27,939 bases of DNA from UBA3210 sp963653535 (GTDB lineage Bacteria > Bacillota_I > Bacilli_A > RFN20 > CAG-449). The notes below the pieces were generated by a model. That model was not told the DNA's origin and did not search any database. It saw only the letters and a program-made list of their open reading frames with translations. Location of the stretch: contig CAVJWU010000019.1 of assembly GCA_963653535.1 (NCBI GenBank), positions 1 through 27,939 of the forward strand, written 5' to 3'. A program made the position numbers and the translations under genes. This document shows positions 7,464-14,886 of the stretch, in pieces. The first letter of the stretch is position 1, and the number at the start of each line of letters is the position of its first letter.

Positions 7464-7514
7464 TTGAATTAAATATTAAATAGTAATTAAATTGAACTTA
7501 GTATTTAAAATACT
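7464..7514 (+). promoter_or_regulatory. Possible promoter and leader inverted repeat of lipoprotein operon
   Basis: TTGAAT (7464-7469) and TTAAAT (7487-7492) are 17 bases apart and make a weak promoter candidate. Next comes AGTATTT-A-AAATACT (7500-7514), a perfect 7-base inverted repeat ending 4 bases before the AAGGGAG ribosome site. The repeat is certain; the promoter and any regulatory role are guesses. Confidence 0.4.
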
Positions 7515-7533
7515 TGTTAAGGGAGAAAAATAT

Positions 7534-10329
7534 ATGAAAAAGAAATTATTAGTCTTAACTTCTTTAGTTTTATTATTAAGTTTTGCTTCTTGTTCCGGTG
7601 AAGTAAGTTCATCTTCAAGCGATAATTCAAGTTCATCAACTAGTGAAAGTTCAAGTTCAACTAATTCTTCATCTAGTTTGGAAACTGCTTTAGAAGGTAA
7701 AGGTACGAAGGAAAGTCCATATATAATTAAAAACGCAAAAGAATTAGAATATTTTGCAAAAAGTTGGAATGAACAAGAAAATGTTCCTGAAGAAAAAGTT
7801 TATTACGAACTTGGAAATGATATTGATTTAAATGGAGTTAATCATCTTGCAATAGGAACAAGTGAAATACCATTTAATGGTAGATTTAATGGTCGTGGCC
7901 ATAAAATAACTAATTTTAAGATTGATAAATACGATTTAAATGTTCATGAATACGGACTTTTTGGTGTGACGGATCAAGCGTTAATTAAAGATGTTGATAT
8001 TGATATTGATTATGATTTCGCTCCTATTGGAAAAAAATCTTCAGTCTATGTCGGCGGCTTAGTCGCGAAAGCAACTAATACGCCAATTTATAATATTGAT
8101 GTTACTGGTTCAATTAAATTAACAAGTGCACAAAATTCTTCATCAAATCTAGTAGTTGGTAGCGTAGCTGGAATTGTTTCATCAACTGATAATTATTTTG
8201 TATCTTTACAAAATTCGACTGCAAAAGTAAATATTAATAATAATATGGTTAACGCAAACGATACTGTTAATATTTCTGGAGGTATTGTTGGAGCTATTAG
8301 TAACGAATCTTTTAAAGGTGCTTATGCAATTACATCTTGTTATTATAATGGCTCAATTTATGCCGAAGATGCAGCCGGAGGTATTGTTGGAGTTGTTAAT
8401 ACATATACTAGTATCTTAGATTGCTATACTGAAGGAGATACTATTTCCGTCTCTTCATCTGATGGAGGATGTTATGCAGGTGGTATTTTAGGACAAGCTT
8501 ATTATTATACTGCTGTATTAAATAATTATGCCGAATATAAATATATTGATGCAACAGGAGGATCTTCTACTAGCGTTTATAAGCCTTATGGAGGCGGAAT
8601 TGTTGGCTTTGCTTATGAAAGTGGCTATGATTCTGCTTATGATATTCTAGGTACTACAACTTATTCTAACTATTCTAAAATAGGAGAAATTAACGCTACC
8701 GAAACAGGTTATTCAGGCGATAACGTTCCTAGTTCTTCATCTATTAAAGAAGCAGTTGGTTTATCTTCTTATTGGACTATTGATGGTGATAATAAAAAAG
8801 TTAGTGAAGTTAATGAAAATGAAGAAACTGTTAAAGTTAAGTTAGATGCAAATTATCAAGGTGGCGAAAGCCAAAATGAAGAATTGAATTTCGCTAAAGG
8901 ATCTTATGATGCTTCTAATATTACTCTTGCGAATAATAAGAAATTTACCCGTGAACATTATTCTTATTCGGGTTTATATTATGATAAAGATGGCAAAGCT
9001 CCATATTGTTTCTTTGCTCCTATCTTAAAAGAAACTACTTTATATGCAGGATATGGTGATTTAACTAAGTTAGTAGGTAAATATAATTATACAGTTTCAG
9101 GATTAACTAATACTGGATCTTGGGGATTCGATGAAACATATTTTTATTGGGAATATGAATATGATGTCATGAAATATGAATATAAGTTTGATGGTAAATA
9201 TATATTTATTGGTGATTATGCTGGAACTGATGATCAAGGATTCTATGAAGGCGAAATGCTCATTCTTAATGAAGATGGAACCTTAACTACATATGATATT
9301 AATGATTCAGATTATGTCTTAACTGGAACAAAAGTTAGTTCAACTTATGAAACAGTCGATTATTCCTCTAAATCATTCTTAGGCGAATGGAAAGTTAATG
9401 ATGATAAAGGTACTTATTTTACATTAAATGCGAATGGTAATGGGCTAGCTTATAACGCTTCTTCAAATACTAAATATGTCGGTGGATATCGTTATGATCA
9501 AACTACTTCTTCTTTAGATATTAAGTTAACTGGTCGATATAGCGAAAAATTAACTTATGATGAAGAAGAACAAATCATGTATGGAAAAGAAGGTAAGTTT
9601 GTTGCAAGAAGTTTACCATCAAAAACATATGCTTCAAATGATAATAAACTCTTCATTTACGTTTATGAAGATACTAATAATACATATGCAATCTACGAAG
9701 GTGAAAAAGTTACTTTTACCGGTGAACTTAAAGATGGCGAAGAAATTCAAATCGGTGAAGGTATCACATATGAAGTAAAAGGTAATTCTTTAATTTCTAC
9801 TAAAGAAGAATTCGATGAAAATGACTGCGGTACTTATGTTGATGCAGATAATAATGTTATTACTTTAAAAGTAGATGGAACAGGTATGTTTAATATTTAT
9901 TCATTCTCATGGAGTAAGAAAAAGGGAACAATTAGTAGCTTTTTAAAATATGATAGTGACAAGAATACTATTGTCTTTAATGAAGATGGAACAATTACTG
10001 TTCATTTAGAAAATGCAGATGGAACGCTTACTTATGATAAAACATTATCAAAGAAAACTACCGAAGGTTCTTCTTCTCCAGCTTATTGCGGAACTTGGGC
10101 ATTTAAGACTACAGGAGCAACATTCCAAGTAATCTTTAATGCTGATGGCACTGGTTTATATAATGGTAATTCATTTAATTATACTGTTTCAGGATCTAAG
10201 ATTACTTTTACAGTTGGTGATATGGAAATATCCTTAACTTATAATGAATCTAGTGATAAGTTATCTGGTTCTTTTGAACAAGATTATGAAACTTATAATT
10301 ATCAATCGATTACAAGAACTTCGAAATAA
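7534..10329 (+). CDS. Large surface lipoprotein with GLUG-like and Flg_new-like repeats
   Basis: A 931-residue exported lipoprotein. The signal peptide ends in the lipobox FASC (Cys20) and a serine/threonine-rich spacer follows to about residue 50. Residues 150-380 hold several GG[IL]VG units separated by 30-50 residues with NCY/DCY-like stretches, the pattern of GLUG or right-handed beta-helix adhesins. About residues 440-510 resemble a Flg_new (InlB-type) repeat ending in ETTLYAGY. After that, GxW/GxY modules with a DGTG turn start near 514, 614, 764 and 851. The last one (851-931) matches the C-terminus of the lipoprotein encoded at 14887. The start is ATG 7534, with AAGGGAG at 7519-7525; an upstream TTG at 7492 lacks a ribosome site and would spoil the signal peptide. 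It is first of four lipoprotein genes in a row. Adhesion is plausible but not shown. Confidence 0.8.
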   Translation: MKKKLLVLTSLVLLLSFASCSGEVSSSSSDNSSSSTSESSSSTNSSSSLETALEGKGTKESPYIIKNAKELEYFAKSWNEQENVPEEKVYYELGNDIDLNGVNHLAIGTSEIPFNGRFNGRGHKITNFKIDKYDLNVHEYGLFGVTDQALIKDVDIDIDYDFAPIGKKSSVYVGGLVAKATNTPIYNIDVTGSIKLTSAQNSSSNLVVGSVAGIVSSTDNYFVSLQNSTAKVNINNNMVNANDTVNISGGIVGAISNESFKGAYAITSCYYNGSIYAEDAAGGIVGVVNTYTSILDCYTEGDTISVSSSDGGCYAGGILGQAYYYTAVLNNYAEYKYIDATGGSSTSVYKPYGGGIVGFAYESGYDSAYDILGTTTYSNYSKIGEINATETGYSGDNVPSSSSIKEAVGLSSYWTIDGDNKKVSEVNENEETVKVKLDANYQGGESQNEELNFAKGSYDASNITLANNKKFTREHYSYSGLYYDKDGKAPYCFFAPILKETTLYAGYGDLTKLVGKYNYTVSGLTNTGSWGFDETYFYWEYEYDVMKYEYKFDGKYIFIGDYAGTDDQGFYEGEMLILNEDGTLTTYDINDSDYVLTGTKVSSTYETVDYSSKSFLGEWKVNDDKGTYFTLNANGNGLAYNASSNTKYVGGYRYDQTTSSLDIKLTGRYSEKLTYDEEEQIMYGKEGKFVARSLPSKTYASNDNKLFIYVYEDTNNTYAIYEGEKVTFTGELKDGEEIQIGEGITYEVKGNSLISTKEEFDENDCGTYVDADNNVITLKVDGTGMFNIYSFSWSKKKGTISSFLKYDSDKNTIVFNEDGTITVHLENADGTLTYDKTLSKKTTEGSSSPAYCGTWAFKTTGATFQVIFNADGTGLYNGNSFNYTVSGSKITFTVGDMEISLTYNESSDKLSGSFEQDYETYNYQSITRTSK

Positions 10330-10386
10330 TATTTTATTCTAAAATTAACGTTAATATTCTTATTTAACTTTATAGGAGGGTTTAAA

Positions 10387-12336
10387 ATGGAAAAGAAATT
10401 AATTCTTTTAGTTAGTGTATGTTTAATTACATCTTTTATGGTAGGTTGTTCATCTACTTCATCTTCATCAGTAGCGAGTTCATCTTCATCATCTAGTTCA
10501 AGTGAAACTACTTCATCTTCATCATCTTCTAGTTCAGAAGAAGTGGGAAATAAGATTTCTTTTGTTGATGCAGGAAACTTAGTTGCTACTTTAGAAAAGA
10601 ATGAATATAACTTATCTAGTGGAGCAAATATCGTTAATGAAACTAAAGCTAACGGATATACAGTTACAAAAAATGAAAATTTAAAAGTTTATGATGATGC
10701 TTCATCATCTTCTACAGGTACATTAAAAAGAACATCTCCAATGGGAAGAGTTCTCGCGGAAGATAGCTTTGTTGGTAGAAAGAAACGTCAAATTGATCGT
10801 TTTAATGTTAATAATAAAGAAGTTTCATTTAATATGTATTATTCAGTTTATGATTATGAAAATGAAAGTGTTTCTTCTTACAAAGATTCTGCCGGAGCAG
10901 TTTATATTGTTAATACTAGTTCAGATGCTTATGCAGGTGGATTAACTGATGGACAATTTATTTTAGAGAGTGAATATGCAAAATATACTTCTTTACAAAT
11001 TTGTTTACAAGTTGAAACAGCCTTAGATGATTTATATAATGATGATTATGTTTTAGCTAAAGGTATTACCGATATTTATTATAAAAACCTAGATAATGGC
11101 AATATTAATTATTTTTTAACGGTCGAATATAATTACGATGGTGATTTAAATGATGTTTATACTATTAATAAAGAATTGAGTTTTGAAGTTAATGCTGATA
11201 AAACTAAATTATTAAATGTAACTTATAACGTAACAACAACTGACACAAATAAATCTGATCCTACTGATACATATGTAAGCGCGAATAATTATTCAGCAAC
11301 CTTAAACTATGAAACTAGGGAGAAGGTTAATGAAGATAATTTAATCGATGTAAATTCTTATTTCTTAGAAAATGTTAGCGAAGTTAATATTTTAACTTAT
11401 AATGCTAAAGGAAATAAAGAAGTAGTAAGTGATAAAAATAACATTGATATAGATGGTAAATATATTTTCTTAGAAGCTAAAACTTATACTCCTTCAAAAG
11501 CTGTAAATGTTTCTTTAACTAATAAATCTTCGTCTAATGAAGCAGTAGTTAAAAAAGAATCTTCTGGTCATTTTGTTCTTGTAGGTCCTGGTAAAGCAAC
11601 TTTAACTGCAACTTATTCTGGTAAAGATGATTATGGGGCTTATATTGAAAAAGAAATAAGTATTGATATAGTAGTTACTCAAAAAGAAGTTACTGCTTTT
11701 AGCATTTATACTGAATCATGTAATATTTATAAAAATAATCTAGATGCAAAAGGTAATGTTTCAAAAGGAACTTTCTTAGGTAGATTTGGCGCGCATGATA
11801 ACACATTATTTGTTAATAATAACTATTCATTTACAATTCAAAAAAATGCTTCTAAAGCGGTAGACTTTAGTGTTACTAGTAGCGATGAAACGAAAGCTAA
11901 AGCAGCACTAGATGGATCTACATTAATAGTTTATGCTTTAGGAAAAGGTGAAGTTAATATCACAGTTTCATTAAAAGATGATCCTAGCGTTTATAATGTT
12001 TATCATTTCTATATCTTAGATAATTATGATGTTTCTTCTTTAGTAAAAGGTAAAACATTCTATTGTGATCAATTTAAAAAAACTTATCACTATACTGGAG
12101 AAATTTCTTTTGATAGTTCTTCCTTTACTGGTACTTTAACTATTACTAATTACGATAGTAAAACTTATGAGGTAACTAAGACTACTGTTACTAATTTTAA
12201 ATATTCAATTATTGATGGATATTTAGTTATTGACAATGGTCAATATTCTTTTGCTTTTCCTAATGAAGATGGAACATCTTTATTCTGTGAAGATCTAGAA
12301 AGATCAGCTACTAGAGAATATAAGGTTAAGGCATAA
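10387..12336 (+). CDS. Serine-rich lipoprotein with Big_2-like domains
   Basis: A 649-residue exported lipoprotein. The signal peptide ends in MVGC (Cys21) and is followed by about 30 residues that are nearly all Ser and Thr. The middle (about 50-330) matches no family I recognise and is rich in Tyr, Asn and Asp. Residues 360-440 and 470-540 look like bacterial Ig-like group 2 units (for example VLVGPGKATLTATYSG and IVYALGKGEVNITVSL). The last 100 residues form a small beta-rich domain. A strong AGGAGGG (10374-10380) supports ATG 10387. The 58-base gap to the upstream gene holds a short palindrome (TTAACGTTAA) but no terminator. The next lipoprotein gene begins one base after the stop. A surface or cell-envelope role is inferred from its anchor and Ig-like parts. 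Confidence 0.75.
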   Translation: MEKKLILLVSVCLITSFMVGCSSTSSSSVASSSSSSSSSETTSSSSSSSSEEVGNKISFVDAGNLVATLEKNEYNLSSGANIVNETKANGYTVTKNENLKVYDDASSSSTGTLKRTSPMGRVLAEDSFVGRKKRQIDRFNVNNKEVSFNMYYSVYDYENESVSSYKDSAGAVYIVNTSSDAYAGGLTDGQFILESEYAKYTSLQICLQVETALDDLYNDDYVLAKGITDIYYKNLDNGNINYFLTVEYNYDGDLNDVYTINKELSFEVNADKTKLLNVTYNVTTTDTNKSDPTDTYVSANNYSATLNYETREKVNEDNLIDVNSYFLENVSEVNILTYNAKGNKEVVSDKNNIDIDGKYIFLEAKTYTPSKAVNVSLTNKSSSNEAVVKKESSGHFVLVGPGKATLTATYSGKDDYGAYIEKEISIDIVVTQKEVTAFSIYTESCNIYKNNLDAKGNVSKGTFLGRFGAHDNTLFVNNNYSFTIQKNASKAVDFSVTSSDETKAKAALDGSTLIVYALGKGEVNITVSLKDDPSVYNVYHFYILDNYDVSSLVKGKTFYCDQFKKTYHYTGEISFDSSSFTGTLTITNYDSKTYEVTKTTVTNFKYSIIDGYLVIDNGQYSFAFPNEDGTSLFCEDLERSATREYKVKA

Positions 12337-12337
12337 T

Positions 12338-13228
12338 ATGAAGAAAGTTTTATTATTGTCCTTGTCCTTACTAACAATAGTTAGTTGTTCATCATCTTCA
12401 TCAAGTAATGAAAGTATTTCTTCTTCATCAACTAGTTCTACACCTATTTCTAGTGAAGTAAGTTCAAGTAGTGATAGTAGTTCTTCTTTTGAAGAAGAAA
12501 TTACTAAATTTAAAAATTATCTTAAATCAAAAGAAGGTAATATCTATAAAAGAGATTTATCTTTATACAATAATACTTATTATATGACGACTGGTGACGA
12601 TCCATTTTCATTTCATACCTTAGATAAGTCAGAAACGATTAGATATAGTTCTTCGTCAGTTGGTGTTATTAATGTTAGAACTGGAATGTATGGTTCTTTA
12701 GATGAAGATAGTGGAGAATATAATTTAGATTTAAATTACATCATGCAAACTTATGCGGATAGTAATTACGTCTATAAAATTTGTGATTATAGTAGTAAAA
12801 ATGAAACTAGTTATTATCAAAAAATAAATAAAACTGATGATTATCTTAATGAATTTGATTTAGGTTTAACTAATTATATTTCTAGTGATTTAGATGTCTT
12901 ATTAACATATTCAAATGAAGAAAATTACGAAGTTAGTTATGAAAATTTTAATTATAATAACGGAACTAAAAATTTTTCGTTCTCTTATAATTTAAAAGCA
13001 TTTGATGCATCAACTAAAACAAAAACAGAGGAATTAAATGTTAGCTTTGAAATTACTTTTAAAGATGGATTTATTTCTAATGCTTATGAAATCTTAGATG
13101 ATGCTTTATTCGTCGCAGGAACAAAAGTTAACTGGAGAAGATCAGTCTTTAATTTTGATTATTATCAAGGTGAACAAATTCCTTTTAATGGGGAAGTACT
13201 AGACTATAAAAATTATAGTCTTAAATAA
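12338..13228 (+). CDS. Serine-rich lipoprotein of unknown function
   Basis: A 296-residue exported lipoprotein with lipobox IVSC (Cys17), then a Ser-rich linker to about residue 50. The mature part is one beta-rich globular domain with many Tyr, Asn and Asp residues and no cysteines except one near the middle (KICDY). I do not recognise the fold. Its layout (acidic helix EEEITKFKNYLKSKEGN after the linker, then tandem strands) recalls periplasmic-type ligand or folding-factor lipoproteins, but this is loose. It is coupled to the gene before it (1-base gap) and separated by 16 bases from the one after it. A hairpin lies over its 3' end (13201-13221). Confidence 0.7.
   Translation: MKKVLLLSLSLLTIVSCSSSSSSNESISSSSTSSTPISSEVSSSSDSSSSFEEEITKFKNYLKSKEGNIYKRDLSLYNNTYYMTTGDDPFSFHTLDKSETIRYSSSSVGVINVRTGMYGSLDEDSGEYNLDLNYIMQTYADSNYVYKICDYSSKNETSYYQKINKTDDYLNEFDLGLTNYISSDLDVLLTYSNEENYEVSYENFNYNNGTKNFSFSYNLKAFDASTKTKTEELNVSFEITFKDGFISNAYEILDDALFVAGTKVNWRRSVFNFDYYQGEQIPFNGEVLDYKNYSLK
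13201..13221 (+). repeat. Hairpin at 3' end of lipoprotein gene
   Basis: AGACTATA-AAAAT-TATAGTCT is a perfect 8-base stem ending 7 bases before the stop at 13228. It has no T run, so it is not a terminator. It could stabilise the upstream mRNA or modulate the next ribosome site, GAGGTG (13230-13235). Confidence 0.4.
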
Positions 13229-13244
13229 CGAGGTGAAGTAACAT

Positions 13245-14729
13245 ATGAAAAATAAAAAAATATTAATTCTTTCTTTTACGTTATTATTTAGTTTAAACGC
13301 AATTGGTTGTAATAATTCTAGTAGTTCTTCTAACTCTAGTTCTTCTTCAAGTGAACAAAGTTCTTCCTCTTCATCTTTTGTAAAAGAAACTGAATGGAAT
13401 TTACAAATTTTAGAGGCGATGAATGTTACATTAGGAACTACATTACCATTTATTAGTCTTGATGAATATAAATACGAGACATATAAGAATGATTCAAATA
13501 TTGATGAATTATCGATTTATGAACTTAATTCTTCTGAATCAAAAATTGAATTAATTAGATCAACCTTCATTAAAAATGGTTTTACATTGACTAGTAGAGA
13601 TACTTCATTAGGTTATGATTGTTATAATATGAAAAAAACTGATGAAGATGGTAATGGGGCGATTTATATTACTTATGGTTTTGTTCCTAGTACCATTAAA
13701 GATAAAACTTTTAATGGAAATTTTATTAAGGCATATCATATTTACATGGAAAAAGAATATTCTAAAGAAGAGATTAATCTAATGAATGAAAAAATTGGTT
13801 ATGTCTTACCATATCTACCTGTAACTAATGCACATACATATGAATATTCTGAAACTTATAATTATATCTTAATGAAAGATACTACTTTAGATGGGGATTT
13901 GTTCTTATTTACTTATGCAAGTGTTTTAACTAAGGCGGGATTTAGTTTAAATATGACTAGTGATTTCCAAGAGTATTTTACGCTTCCTCATCCTACGCAT
14001 GAAGATAAAGAAATTGTAGTCGCAATTATCGATATGAGATCATATTCATATAATACTGGAGTAGCATATCAAGTCTTTGAAAGAATGAAGGTTAATGAAG
14101 TTACATCAATGCCTTATGAACAAATTAAAGCTTATTTTGGTACTGACTTCAATGAAACAGATATTCCTGAAATTACTAACTTTACTTATTTAGGTTATAG
14201 TAAAAATTCTTCTAGTTCAAAAGAAGATGGCTATTTCTATTTAGAAGCTAACTTAAGCGTAGATGATATTTATGCTTACGTTAATAAACTTCAAAATTTA
14301 GGTTATGAAATTACTTATTCTTCGTCAAGTAAACGTTATATCGCTCTTAGCTTTGATGAAAAAATAAGAATAGATTATGTTTATGACATTAGCGAAGGAT
14401 CAACTACTGGTACTTTACAAATGAAAATCACTTTAGGAACACCAACATATACAACTCTCACTAATGAATTCCCAAGTAGTTATGTAGGAGAAAATTATCC
14501 TTCATTTGAAGCATCAAAATATAAAGTTATTAATTCTTCTAATGAAGTAGTTGTAAAAGTAAATGATTTAAATAATTCATTAACTACAACTTATCGAGAA
14601 ACATTAAAAAATAATGGCTTTAACATTAAATATAATTCAACTAATGGTCATTATGAAGCTAGTAAAGATAATCTAAAAGTAGAATTTTATCTTTCTAGAA
14701 CAACTTTTGTTGTAATTTATTCTAAATAA
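13245..14729 (+). CDS. Lipoprotein with four divergent tandem domains
   Basis: A 494-residue exported lipoprotein. The signal peptide ends in AIGC (Cys22) and a Ser-rich linker runs to about residue 45. The mature part is built of four related units of about 80-90 residues, near 67-155, 188-268, 305-390 and 409-494. Each begins with [LIY]P followed by Y-rich strands, has a helix ending in a GF/GY turn (KNGFTL, KAGFSL, NLGYEI, NNGFNI), and ends in two strands with a final tyrosine-rich edge. I cannot name the family. The repeat suggests a binding array on the cell surface. ATG 13245 is preceded by GAGGTG. It is last of the four-gene lipoprotein transcript and is followed by a strong terminator. 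Confidence 0.75.
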   Translation: MKNKKILILSFTLLFSLNAIGCNNSSSSSNSSSSSSEQSSSSSSFVKETEWNLQILEAMNVTLGTTLPFISLDEYKYETYKNDSNIDELSIYELNSSESKIELIRSTFIKNGFTLTSRDTSLGYDCYNMKKTDEDGNGAIYITYGFVPSTIKDKTFNGNFIKAYHIYMEKEYSKEEINLMNEKIGYVLPYLPVTNAHTYEYSETYNYILMKDTTLDGDLFLFTYASVLTKAGFSLNMTSDFQEYFTLPHPTHEDKEIVVAIIDMRSYSYNTGVAYQVFERMKVNEVTSMPYEQIKAYFGTDFNETDIPEITNFTYLGYSKNSSSSKEDGYFYLEANLSVDDIYAYVNKLQNLGYEITYSSSSKRYIALSFDEKIRIDYVYDISEGSTTGTLQMKITLGTPTYTTLTNEFPSSYVGENYPSFEASKYKVINSSNEVVVKVNDLNNSLTTTYRETLKNNGFNIKYNSTNGHYEASKDNLKVEFYLSRTTFVVIYSK

Positions 14730-14732
14730 TTA

Positions 14733-14762
14733 ATGAGCGAAGCTAATTTCGCTCATTTTTTA
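14733..14762 (+). terminator. Terminator of four-gene lipoprotein operon
   Basis: ATGAGCGAA (14733-14741) pairs perfectly with TTCGCTCAT (14748-14756) across a 6-base loop, and a T run follows. It begins 4 bases after the stop codon. Confidence 0.93.
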
Positions 14763-14811
14763 TCTAAAACTAAAATAAAACTTAAAAAAATAAGAAAATT
14801 AAATAAAATTA

Positions 14812-14849
14812 TTTAAACAATAAGATACAAAGCGTAGAATATTGTTTAA
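14812..14849 (+). promoter_or_regulatory. Promoter candidate flanked by a 9-base inverted repeat
   Basis: TTTAAA (14812-14817) and TAGAAT (14835-14840) are 17 bases apart and could be the -35 and -10 boxes. A perfect inverted repeat TTAAACAAT (14813-14821) / ATTGTTTAA (14841-14849) overlaps the -35 and abuts the -10. The two half-sites are 19 bases apart, about two helical turns between equivalent points plus some, so a regulator could bind both. The match to promoter consensus is moderate. Confidence 0.5.
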
Positions 14850-14867
14850 TACTTGAAAGAAAGTATT
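14848..14867 (+). repeat. Leader inverted repeat before fifth lipoprotein gene
   Basis: AATACTT-GAAAGA-AAGTATT is a perfect 7-base stem with a 6-base loop, ending 4 bases before TAAGGAG. It overlaps the downstream half of the repeat at 14813-14849 by two bases, so the two RNA folds would compete. Compare 7500-7514 and 3594-3611. Confidence 0.5.
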
Positions 14868-14886
14868 TATTAAGGAGAAAATTTAT

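Noticed and set aside
7492..7533. Longer start of first lipoprotein at TTG 7492
   Set aside because: It would add 14 residues before a normal lipoprotein signal peptide and crosses the leader dyad.
7590..7680. Microsatellite-type slippage tract in the poly-Ser coding parts
   Set aside because: Serine codons are mixed (TCA, TCT, AGT, AGC) with no long exact unit, so simple phase-variable slippage is unlikely.
10345..10354. Palindrome TTAACGTTAA between the first two lipoprotein genes
   Set aside because: Ten-base AT-rich palindromes are common here, and no promoter elements surround it.
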